A DNA stretch of 12,931 nucleotides, taken from NCBI GenBank assembly GCA_028717165.1, contig JAQUOK010000032.1:1-12931 (forward strand), read 5' to 3'. Source of the stretch: Victivallaceae bacterium (GTDB lineage: Bacteria; Verrucomicrobiota; Lentisphaeria; Victivallales; Victivallaceae). Both the position numbers and the translations under genes were made by a program. This document shows positions 1 through 7,713 of this stretch, piece after piece. The notes under the pieces are model-generated. The model did not search any database and had not been told where the DNA came from. It was given only the letters and a program-made list of their open reading frames with translations. Every line of letters begins with the position of its first letter. Positions within the stretch are counted from its first letter, which is position 1.

Positions 1-3000
1 CCAATTGCAGATTACCGCCGTCGTTGTAAACCCCGCCGCCGGAACCGGTAGTGGCGGTGTTGCGTTCGATTGTCGTCCGGACAGTATAAAGACTGCCTTC
101 ATTGATAGTGGAACCGTCGTCATATATACCCACATAAATCCCGCCGCCGTCTTCTCCAGCAGTGTTATAAGATATGGTCGTGTCGGCCAGGGTAATCAAA
201 CCAAGCGTATAAATCCCGCCGCCGTCCGTCGCGGCAGTATTGGCATCAGCAAGGCTGCCGCCGATAATACTGTCACTGATTTGTATGCCTCCCTGGTAAT
301 CATTATAGATCGCCCCGCCGTAAGTAGCGCTTGATGAAGTGATAACGATATTTTCAAGCACCAACAGTTCATTATTATAAATAGCGCCGCCGTTGGTTCC
401 AAAGCCTGCGGCCAGCGTCAGACTGGAAATAGTTACGTTAATGGAAGCAGCCGCATTATTATCGTCGATGACGAATATCTGAGAAGTATTTTCACCGGAA
501 ACGGTAATGGCCGCAGTACCTGTAATGACTACGTCATCGGTAATGGCTAAGAACGATGCTAATTCAATGGTACCTGAAAGTGAAGCGGCAAAAGTAATAA
601 TATCAGTTCCCTCATTGGCATTAGCTTGTTGAATAGCCCAACGCAGAGTACCTTTTGAACCATCATCAGCTAAAGATGTAACGTAAAGACAATCTTCGCT
701 TGGGGTAACTGAAGAATCGAAGTAGTAAGAACCGGTAGAAGTGGGATTAGATACATCAATCCACCCGCCGGAGTAATATTTCAACTCAGAATAGAAGGAG
801 CTGAATTCAGAACCTTGTACGGAAGATGTATAAATCGTCATACCGAAAGCGCCGGTATTCGCAGTTATTACAAAGGTCATGTTAACAGCGGTTTCAGAGT
901 CGATAATTGTGCCGTTCGGGGTTCCGTTACTGGTTACGTGGGCAAAAGCCCTGATTCCAATAGTATTGGTTGTGCTGCTTTCATCAATTAGTCTCAAAGT
1001 GCTCCATTGGGGGGTGCCGGAGTAATTAGCACCGATAATAAGAGTTTTGTAGCTGTCAGCACTTACTGTTATGTTCAATGAGCCAGCCGTTGCATTAGAA
1101 AACAGGAAATAGCTGGAGCCCGCTGACGCTCCGTTAATTTCTCCCATGATTGCGAGAGTATAAGAACTGATATCCAGCAGACTGGCAGTCGAATTAAAAC
1201 TGAAATCATTGGTTACAGTGACATTACCGGCTAACGTCTTATTGCCATTGCTTATAGCCAGATTATAATAAGTTGCCGTACTTACTGTTTGATCACTAGC
1301 GCCATCATAAATAACAGTACTCTGACCGGTTATTGATGATAATTCAATGGTATCTCCGACCATGACAGTACCGTCACCGGCTAAGTCACCGGTTATCACA
1401 AGTGCCGCATTCGCATCTAAAGTTGAAGAAACCGTTAGATTCCCGTCTACAGATACGCTGCTGTTCGCAGTTTTGGTTCCCGAACCGGAAATAATGAGGT
1501 TGTTGTAATTGCCGGCACCACTTGCAACTGTCTGGTCAGCGCCGTTATATTCTATCGTTCCCAGAGAATTGGTAACCAGATTGCCGCCGATACTCAAAAC
1601 TCCGCTGATAGTAAAGACAGTGTCAGCGTCAAAAGTAAGATCACCGCCAATAGTGACGTCGCTGGCGGTTAGCGTTCCGGTCGAGTTGGCTCCCACAGTA
1701 AGGTTATTATAAGTTCCGGCAAGCACAGTCTGATCCGCACCGTCGTATGTGAAAGTCCCTCCGGACATATTGATCGTTCCGCCATTAGTACCTGAAACGG
1801 TTCCGGTAACCGTAATGTCGGAAGTACCGGCCAAAGTACCGTTATCAATAACCAGATTGTTGAATGTAGTATCTCCGGTTAAAGTGTGTGATGGATTTGT
1901 TCCAAAAGTAACTGTTGCGTTGCGGGCGAGAAACGTTCCGGTGTTATTCCAGTCGCCGTCGACAGAAAGATTATAGGTATCTACCGTATCAAGTGTACCG
2001 CTGTCGGTAATGCTGATATTGCCCAGAATATGCATGTCCGCAGACATGGTTACAGTGCCGGCGCTTACAGTGAAATTGTTGCCGATTGAACCGGACCAGC
2101 CGGCGGCAAAAGAATAGTCTGAGCCGGCAAGTTCAAGATTCCAAAAATCTAAAGACTGAACATCGCCGGAGCCAATGTATTTAATAGTTCCGGTATCATT
2201 GGTTTGGAGAGTGCCCAGGTTATTTAACTGAGTGGGGACGACCAGAGTAACATCAGCGTCAAAAATTAATGTATCAGCTATAATTGCCGAATTCCAATAT
2301 TTGGTTCCGCTGCCGTCAAGGATAATTGTACTGTAGGTTGCAACCGCAATGGTCTGATCATTCCCATCATAGATAATGGTACTCTGACCGGTTATTGATG
2401 ATAATTCAATGGTATCTCCGACCATGACAGTACCGTCACCGGCTAAGTCACCGGTTATCACAAGTGCCGCATTCGCATCTAAAGTTGAAGAAACCGTTAG
2501 ATTCCCGTCTACAGATACGCTGCTGTTCGCAGTTTTGGTTCCCGAACCGGAAATAATGAGGTTGTTGTAATTGCCGGCACCACTTGCAACTGTCTGGTCA
2601 GCGCCGTTATATTCTATCGTTCCCAGAGAATTGGTAACCAGATTGCCGCCGATACTCAAAACTCCGCTGATAGTAAAGACAGTGTCAGCGTCAAAAGTAA
2701 GATCACCGCCAATAGTGACGTCGCTGGCGGTTAGCGTTCCGGTCGAGTTGGCTCCCACAGTAAGGTTATTATAAGTTCCGGCAAGCACAGTCTGATCCGC
2801 ACCGTCGTATGTGAAAGTCCCTCCGGACATATTGATCGTTCCGCCATTAGTACCTGAAACGGTTCCGGTAACCGTAATGTCGGAAGTACCGGCCAAAGTA
2901 CCGTTATCAATAACCAGATTGTTGAATGTAGTATCTCCGGTTAAAGTGTGTGATGGATTTGTTCCAAAAGTAACTGTTGCGTTGCGGGCGAGAAACGTTC

Positions 3001-6000
3001 CGGTGTTATTCCAGTCGCCGTCGACAGAAAGATTATAGGTATCTACCGTATCAAGTGTACCGCTGTCGGTAATGCTGATATTGCCCAGAATATGCATGTC
3101 CGCAGACATGGTTACAGTGCCGGCGCTTACAGTGAAATTGTTGCCGATTGAACCGGACCAGCCGGCGGCAAAAGAATAGTCTGAGCCGGCAAGTTCAAGA
3201 TTCCAAAAATCTAAAGACTGAACATCGCCGGAGCCAATGTATTTAATAGTTCCGGTATCATTGGTTTGGAGAGTGCCCAGGTTATTTAACTGAGTGGGGA
3301 CGACCAGAGTAACATCAGCGTCAAAAATTAATGTATCAGCTATAATTGCCGAATTCCAATATTTGGTTCCGCTGCCGTCAAGGATAATTGTACTGTAGGT
3401 TGCAACCGCAATGGTCTGATCTATTGTTCCGTTGTAAGTTACAGTAAAGTCTCCAGTGACAAATGTAACACCTGAGGCAATTGAAAATACCCCGGCAATA
3501 CTGATACCAGTCAGGGAGGAAGAAGTTTCTACAATGGTTTTGCTGCCTGTTCCGGCAAGGGTAAGATTGTAATAACCGGCTTCTATTATATTTTGATCTC
3601 CGGCTCCGGAGTATTTTACAGTAGAACCAGTTTCTGCATTAAAAACAGTATTAGTGTTTGCGATAAGCGAGCTATTAATAGTCAGCGTTGCGCCTGATAA
3701 TATATTTACAGTTTTATCTTCAATATCCAGATCGGAATTTATGATTAAACCGACGCCGTCAACTACTAGAGATCTAAAAGATGCGCTTGGGCTGTCCCAA
3801 TATTTGGTTCCGTCGCCGGTAACCTTTAAATTGTTAAAATCATAGTCGCCGATATACTGGTTATTGCCATTATATGTAACCAGAGTGTCATAAGTAGTAA
3901 AATCAGCGGTATTGCCTACACTGAAAGTTTTGTTGATAACCAGCTCGACGCCTTCGGCAAGAGTCAGATCATTAATTACGTTCAAATTGTATTCTGCTGT
4001 TTTTGAGGCATAGTTCGGAGCAACATAGGCCGACGCACGATTTAGTATCAAATCGTAATAAGTAATATTGAAGGTGGCGATGGTCTGGTCATCACCATTA
4101 TACGTGACGGAATAATTTGTACCATAATTGAATGCAGCCGTATCTTCAAGGCTCAACGAACCGGCTACTGAAATATTGCCGGCCAAAGTTTTAGTGCCGC
4201 TATTACTCAAGGTAAGATTATAGTATGCCAATCCGGCAATGTTCTGATCTCCTGTTTCCGCATAGTCAACTGTCCCGGTTCCGGCGTCGAATGTTCCTGA
4301 AACCGACAAGTTGCCGGTCAAACTAAGCAAGCCGTCTGCAGAAAAAGTTAAATCGTTGCCAACGGTCAAATTCCCTGCAATATCAACGCTTGCAGAATCC
4401 TCAATAGCCATATCATTAGCGACGGTCAAATCTCCGTCAATATTAACAGTGGAGCCTTCAACGGTCATGTCATTCTGCACCATTATAGAACCAGTAGAAG
4501 TTTTATCGCCGGCTCCGGACAGTACAAGATTATAGAAAGCGCCGTCATCAAAACTCTGGTTGTCCGCGCCGTTCAACGTGACTGTACTATTGTTTACATT
4601 AAACGTGGCTGAATTATTAATAAAGTCTCCGCTGACGAGGATATTGTCCGTACCGGCAATAGTGATATTGCTACTATTGTAAAATTCCAGATCATGGTAT
4701 TGCTGTGCATCTACAGTCTGAGTAGCGTAATAAATAATTTTTCCCTTGTTATTAGTCACTAGTTGATTGTCATCCAGATCAAAAGATACTCCACCAGATA
4801 CCCGGAGATCGACTTCACTATTAAAAATCAACTCATTCTCTACAGTGATGCCGTTTTGCCATTCTTTTATGTTATAAACACCGGGACCATTGTTCGGGCC
4901 GGCCATGACCAGGTCGTAATAAGTGAGCCTAGCTATATATGTACCCTCCAAGGGCATGTAATCGTACCAGCCTGCATAGGCAACCGATTTGTTGTTATGG
5001 ACAAAAGTTCCTCCATAAGCATAAAGCCCGTATACCGTAATATTGCCGGCGAGAATTTTTTCGCCGCTGCCCTCAAAATAAAGGTCAAAATAAGTATAAG
5101 CGCCGATATACTGAGAACCTCCGTCATCACGGTTATAATGGACAGCATTATAAAATCCAGTTGTGAACGAACCCACGGCAAGGGATTCTGAAATATATAA
5201 ATCGGACTCATTGGTCATTGTTAATATCGGCATATCGAGAGTTGTGGCATAAACTATGATGGTCTGAATGGTCAGCTGGTTGGATACATTATATCCTTCC
5301 CAATTATATTCAGTATCAGGAGCCCCTCCAAGCTTGAGATTATAATAATCTACGTTCTGAATATTGGTTGGGGTGCTGACATAATAAACTTCTCCGGTAC
5401 CGGAGTCAAAACTGCCGGTATAATTCCAAACAGCGGAATCCTCAAACTGCAGTGTACCGTTTACCACAAGATGGCCAGAATGAAAAAGGGTGCCTCCCGT
5501 ATTGATTACGAGGGTACCGCCGCTGGCGACCGTCAGAATGTTATTGAGATCAACAGTGTCAGCCGTAACCTCTCCATCAATATATTGTGCTCCGTCAATT
5601 GTAAGAGTTTGGTAGTTCAATGCTGTAACGGTAATGGGGCTGCTTGGCGTGCCGCCACTGTAAGTGACATTAGTGGGGGTTGTAACATAAGCGGAGCTGA
5701 CATCACCTTCTAAAGTAAAATTATTGAGGATGGTTAAATCGTCGGTGATGTTTTTTAACGGGTAATCCGGATCAGCAGCAGTACCGCTCAAAATCAAATT
5801 ATAATAAGTTCCGCCGAGTACATCCTGCGTGGTGCCGTCACCATCACGGGAATAATTAACCGTAGAACCGGTATTGCTAAATGTATAGGTGCCTGTTCCT
5901 GATAGATTATCTTCGACATTCAATGTGGCATTAGCAAGAAGTTCAATCGTCCCGAGATTATTAGTATTGCCGGCAAGAGTAGTGTTATCACTTATATTAA

Positions 6001-7639
6001 AAATTCCGGTCGCAGCGTTGTCTACGGCGCCTCCATCTCCTGAAATACTGACAGTACCGCTTGTCGCCAGGGTACCCGCATTTACTACTGCATAATTAGC
6101 GGAAGTATTGGTTATTGTTACATTTGATATATCAAGGCCGCCGGTTGCAGTAATTTCAAAGGTGCTGTAACTGGCAGAGGTAACTGTTATATTGTTGGTT
6201 CCGCCATCAATACTGATACTTTTCCCGTCAATGCTTAACACATCCGAAGTCAGCGTTATTGTATAACTGTTGTCAAAGGTTATTGATTCGCCGTTTCCAA
6301 CATCGGTAATTGCCTGGCGCAGCGAACCGGCTCCGCTGTCGTCTGAGTTGGTAACCAACTGATCAGCCAGATGATAAACATACCCGTTTATATCGAGAGC
6401 CCCGTAATTGATATCGCCTGCGGAATATTCCAGAGACCAGTCATTTCCACCAACCGTACCTGTGGATGCGGCGACGTCGGCTCCGGTGAGAGAAGCGATA
6501 GTGGCGACCAGATTCTGTCCGTCGAGACTGCCGGTCAGATTACAGCCGTAAATCATGATGTCGGCGTCTTCCGACAAAGCGTTGCGCCACTGCACGAAGT
6601 CCGAGGCATTTTCACTTACATAATCACTGTCGATAACCTCTCCGTTTAAAACAAAATAACCCTCGTTACCATGGGTAATTATATGGACGGCATCATATTT
6701 GACGTCGGAATGCTCGTTCAGATAATCCGTGATATAGTCCAGGGCATCCGTTCCGGAATCGAGTATGACGACTTCGACATTGTCGCCGAGGTCGTCGAGA
6801 ATTTCATCGACATTCATTACCGAAGAGTTAATGAAAGCGATTTCGTGATTTACATGGTCTTCCAGAAGAGAATCAAAATTGTCCGCCAGATTTTCGTCCA
6901 GATAAACTGCGGCGGCATCCGTTTCCAGGCCGTTGGTACTGTATTCCAGATCCCAGTCGCCGCCTGCTGAGGAACCGCCGGTTTCATCGCTGCTGGCCGC
7001 GACATCGTGCCCTAAAGCTTCCCCGATGGCGTCGACCAGAGCTTCGCCTTCCGTAGTGGAGGCAAGATTTGAAGCGAAAAGATTTACTGTTCCCCCGTCG
7101 TCCAGCAAGGCGTCCAGGCCGCTGAAGAAACTTTGATGGGTGGAATCGGCAACCGTATCCAGCGAGGTATCGGTATCGGCAAATAACTGGATGGCGGCAG
7201 TTTCACCGGACTCGGTAACGAAACCGATTGAATCCGCGACATTGCCGTTAAGAGCGTCGGTAATTTGCTGCAGCAAGTCGGCGGCAGAGGTAGTGCTCGC
7301 GTCATAAACTACTACAATGGTATCGGCATCAGCGGTATTGCAGATATCATCGGCATTTTCTAAAGAGGATGAAACAACAAGAACATCTATACGCTGTCCG
7401 TCGGCGCCCAGGCCTCCCGCGCTCACCGCGGCGAGAACTTCCTGAAGCGATCCCGGATCACTGCTTTCCGAAGCATCCTGTTCCGCGGAATCGGCGGAAT
7501 CATTCTGCTGTGCGGCAGCTTCTTCAGCCTCCGCTGCCGCCTGGGCCGCCTGCTGTTGTGCTTCGGCTTCCTTCTGAGCTTCGGTCACATCAGCAACCGC
7601 TGCTCCATCGAATAATATTCGATCTTCAAGCTTATACAT
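1..7639 (-). CDS. Giant repetitive surface/secreted protein (LEPR-XLL-like N-terminus, DUF4347, beta-helix repeats), partial at C-terminus
   Basis: The frame is open from ATG 7639 to the window edge (2546 codons); the C-terminus lies outside. An AAAGAGG ribosome site (7646-7652) six bases upstream supports this start. Layout by residue: 1-17 LEPR-XLL-like motif (LEDRILFDGA); 18-60 Ala/Glu/Gln linker; 83-237 degenerate DUF4347-like domain; 265-410 DUF4347 with THG (His323) and YGC (Cys366); 428-444 a beta-helix entry motif ending GSLRQAI; about 590-2140 beta-strand modules (Tyr-x-Gly-x-x-x-Gln-Thr/Asn-Ile, then Tyr-Tyr-Asn-Leu, then Gly-Ser-Gly-Thr-Lys-Thr); 2317-2336 a second entry motif ending GTLRWAI; 2417-2546 five GGAIY/GGGIY repeats. 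I found only three Cys by hand translation. There is no N-terminal hydrophobic signal, so type I export through the neighbouring TolC-like protein is inferred, with the signal beyond the window. Likely an adhesin or extracellular matrix protein; ligand unknown. No RTX nonapeptides are visible here. Confidence 0.9.
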   Translation of the reverse strand, partial: MYKLEDRILFDGAAVADVTEAQKEAEAQQQAAQAAAEAEEAAAQQNDSADSAEQDASESSDPGSLQEVLAAVSAGGLGADGQRIDVLVVSSSLENADDICNTADADTIVVVYDASTTSAADLLQQITDALNGNVADSIGFVTESGETAAIQLFADTDTSLDTVADSTHQSFFSGLDALLDDGGTVNLFASNLASTTEGEALVDAIGEALGHDVAASSDETGGSSAGGDWDLEYSTNGLETDAAAVYLDENLADNFDSLLEDHVNHEIAFINSSVMNVDEILDDLGDNVEVVILDSGTDALDYITDYLNEHSDVKYDAVHIITHGNEGYFVLNGEVIDSDYVSENASDFVQWRNALSEDADIMIYGCNLTGSLDGQNLVATIASLTGADVAASTGTVGGNDWSLEYSAGDINYGALDINGYVYHLADQLVTNSDDSGAGSLRQAITDVGNGESITFDNSYTITLTSDVLSIDGKSISIDGGTNNITVTSASYSTFEITATGGLDISNVTITNTSANYAVVNAGTLATSGTVSISGDGGAVDNAATGIFNISDNTTLAGNTNNLGTIELLANATLNVEDNLSGTGTYTFSNTGSTVNYSRDGDGTTQDVLGGTYYNLILSGTAADPDYPLKNITDDLTILNNFTLEGDVSSAYVTTPTNVTYSGGTPSSPITVTALNYQTLTIDGAQYIDGEVTADTVDLNNILTVASGGTLVINTGGTLFHSGHLVVNGTLQFEDSAVWNYTGSFDSGTGEVYYVSTPTNIQNVDYYNLKLGGAPDTEYNWEGYNVSNQLTIQTIIVYATTLDMPILTMTNESDLYISESLAVGSFTTGFYNAVHYNRDDGGSQYIGAYTYFDLYFEGSGEKILAGNITVYGLYAYGGTFVHNNKSVAYAGWYDYMPLEGTYIARLTYYDLVMAGPNNGPGVYNIKEWQNGITVENELIFNSEVDLRVSGGVSFDLDDNQLVTNNKGKIIYYATQTVDAQQYHDLEFYNSSNITIAGTDNILVSGDFINNSATFNVNNSTVTLNGADNQSFDDGAFYNLVLSGAGDKTSTGSIMVQNDMTVEGSTVNIDGDLTVANDMAIEDSASVDIAGNLTVGNDLTFSADGLLSLTGNLSVSGTFDAGTGTVDYAETGDQNIAGLAYYNLTLSNSGTKTLAGNISVAGSLSLEDTAAFNYGTNYSVTYNGDDQTIATFNITYYDLILNRASAYVAPNYASKTAEYNLNVINDLTLAEGVELVINKTFSVGNTADFTTYDTLVTYNGNNQYIGDYDFNNLKVTGDGTKYWDSPSASFRSLVVDGVGLIINSDLDIEDKTVNILSGATLTINSSLIANTNTVFNAETGSTVKYSGAGDQNIIEAGYYNLTLAGTGSKTIVETSSSLTGISIAGVFSIASGVTFVTGDFTVTYNGTIDQTIAVATYSTIILDGSGTKYWNSAIIADTLIFDADVTLVVPTQLNNLGTLQTNDTGTIKYIGSGDVQSLDFWNLELAGSDYSFAAGWSGSIGNNFTVSAGTVTMSADMHILGNISITDSGTLDTVDTYNLSVDGDWNNTGTFLARNATVTFGTNPSHTLTGDTTFNNLVIDNGTLAGTSDITVTGTVSGTNGGTINMSGGTFTYDGADQTVLAGTYNNLTVGANSTGTLTASDVTIGGDLTFDADTVFTISGVLSIGGNLVTNSLGTIEYNGADQTVASGAGNYNNLIISGSGTKTANSSVSVDGNLTVSSTLDANAALVITGDLAGDGTVMVGDTIELSSITGQSTIIYDGNDQTIAVATYSTIILDGSGTKYWNSAIIADTLIFDADVTLVVPTQLNNLGTLQTNDTGTIKYIGSGDVQSLDFWNLELAGSDYSFAAGWSGSIGNNFTVSAGTVTMSADMHILGNISITDSGTLDTVDTYNLSVDGDWNNTGTFLARNATVTFGTNPSHTLTGDTTFNNLVIDNGTLAGTSDITVTGTVSGTNGGTINMSGGTFTYDGADQTVLAGTYNNLTVGANSTGTLTASDVTIGGDLTFDADTVFTISGVLSIGGNLVTNSLGTIEYNGADQTVASGAGNYNNLIISGSGTKTANSSVSVDGNLTVSSTLDANAALVITGDLAGDGTVMVGDTIELSSITGQSTVIYDGASDQTVSTATYYNLAISNGNKTLAGNVTVTNDFSFNSTASLLDISSYTLAIMGEINGASAGSSYFLFSNATAGSLNITVSADSYKTLIIGANYSGTPQWSTLRLIDESSTTNTIGIRAFAHVTSNGTPNGTIIDSETAVNMTFVITANTGAFGMTIYTSSVQGSEFSSFYSELKYYSGGWIDVSNPTSTGSYYFDSSVTPSEDCLYVTSLADDGSKGTLRWAIQQANANEGTDIITFAASLSGTIELASFLAITDDVVITGTAAITVSGENTSQIFVIDDNNAAASINVTISSLTLAAGFGTNGGAIYNNELLVLENIVITSSSATYGGAIYNDYQGGIQISDSIIGGSLADANTAATDGGGIYTLGLITLADTTISYNTAGEDGGGIYVGIYDDGSTINEGSLYTVRTTIERNTATTGSGGGVYNDGGNLQL
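10..391 (-). repeat. Chlamydial Pmp-like GGAI/GGGI repeats in the giant protein
   Basis: Residues 2417-2546 contain five spaced Gly-Gly-(Ala/Gly)-(Ile/Val)-Tyr motifs: GGAIYNN, GGAIYND, GGGIYTL, GGGIYVG and GGGVYND. They alternate with Thr/Ile-rich strands such as ADTTISYNTA. This is the right-handed beta-helix repeat of polymorphic outer-membrane proteins and many bacterial adhesins. The series continues past the left edge. Confidence 0.8.
1317..2359 (-). repeat. Exact long repeat, copy A (downstream copy in the coding sense)
   Basis: 1043 bp identical by eye to 2379-3421, at an offset of 1062 bp. It encodes residues from about 1761 to 2108 of the giant protein. Identity stops at 1316, where 1315-1316 CA corresponds to TG at 2377-2378, and after 2359. 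The offset is a multiple of three, so the frame is kept. Confidence 0.92.
2379..3421 (-). repeat. Exact long repeat, copy B (upstream copy in the coding sense)
   Basis: 1043 bp identical by eye to 1317-2359. It encodes residues from about 1407 to 1754. Between the copies lies a 19-bp segment (2360-2378) that is not part of the exact identity; it matches 13 of 19 bases at 1298-1316, beyond the far end of copy A. This fits unequal recombination between related modules. Confidence 0.92.
6410..6847 (-). other. DUF4347 domain (intact His/Cys motifs) within the giant protein
   Basis: Residues about 265-410. A hydrophobic strand ends in HIITHG (His323, codon 6671-6673), a second ends in IMIYGC (Cys366, codon 6542-6544), and the domain closes with DVAAST and a DWSLEYSAG stretch, the usual DUF4347 end. 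DUF4347 is known from N-termini of giant bacterial surface proteins. The strand-His-Gly and strand-Gly-Cys pattern resembles the dyad of clan CD (caspase-like) cysteine peptidases; that link is my inference. Confidence 0.8.
6929..7393 (-). other. Degenerate DUF4347-like domain within the giant protein
   Basis: Residues about 83-237. It lines up with the following DUF4347 copy: both have a strand near the middle (SIGFVTESG against VHIITHG), a second strand (TVNLFASNL against IMIYGCNL), and the same ending (DVAASS then DWDLEYSTNG against DVAAST then DWSLEYSAG). The His position is lost and the Cys position is Ser190. It therefore looks like an old duplicate without the dyad, perhaps kept for structure. 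The alignment was made by eye. Confidence 0.6.
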
Positions 7640-7645
7640 CACGTA

Positions 7646-7652
7646 CCTCTTT
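7646..7652 (-). promoter_or_regulatory. Ribosome binding site of the giant gene
   Basis: AAAGAGG on the minus strand, six bases before ATG 7639. It fixes the start just before the LEPR-XLL-like motif. Confidence 0.7.
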
Positions 7653-7672
7653 ATATTGCCTTGTAAATATCC

Positions 7673-7698
7673 TTCAAAACGTACCGCAGCGTTTTGAA
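7673..7698 (-). other. Intercistronic hairpin between the TolC-like gene and the giant gene
   Basis: A perfect 9-bp inverted repeat (TTCAAAACG / CGTTTTGAA) encloses an 8-base loop in the 74-bp gap between the two genes. On the coding strand it is followed by GGATATTTAC rather than a T-run, so it is not a typical intrinsic terminator. It could adjust mRNA stability or the ratio of channel to giant protein (inference). Confidence 0.6.
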
Positions 7699-7713
7699 AA
7701 TATTATTTCATTA

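Larger units (their letters stand above)
1225..5872 (-). repeat. Coding region for diverged beta-strand modules of the giant protein
   Basis: About 16-20 modules of 50-130 residues encode the same core: a Thr-Val-x-Tyr strand, Gly-x-x-x-Gln-Thr/Asn-Ile, a Tyr-Tyr-Asn-Leu strand, then Gly-Ser-Gly-Thr-Lys-Thr-Leu-Ala-Gly. Module length and sequence vary widely, except in the exact duplication at 1317-3421. Modules near 4700-5400 are rich in Tyr and Trp. The protein is rich in Thr, Asn, Gly, Ser and Asp and nearly free of Cys, typical of extended beta-helix or beta-solenoid surface proteins. Confidence 0.75.

Noticed and set aside
1509..3038. Two pairs of identical plus-strand frames of 67 and 75 codons (1509 and 2571; 1749 and 2811).
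   Set aside because: They are antisense shadows of the exact duplication in the giant minus-strand gene and have Pro/Val-rich, unlikely protein sequences.
1317..3421. CRISPR array, insertion sequence or transposon as the cause of the long repeat.
   Set aside because: There is no short repeat-spacer pattern, no transposase and no terminal inverted repeats; the repeat is coding and joins at a module border.
4763..5191. Plus-strand frame of 142 codons.
   Set aside because: It lies antisense within the open giant reading frame, with no ribosome site or recognisable domain.
1..7639. Possible pseudogene or frameshift in the repeat region.
   Set aside because: No stop occurs in frame from 7639 to the edge, and motifs stay in the same frame at every checkpoint examined (His323, Cys366, Cys2317, GGAI repeats).
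1..7639. RTX (Gly-Gly-x-Gly-x-Asp) calcium-binding toxin repeats.
   Set aside because: I saw no run of nonapeptides in the visible part; the repeats are beta-helix modules. The unseen C-terminus could still carry them.
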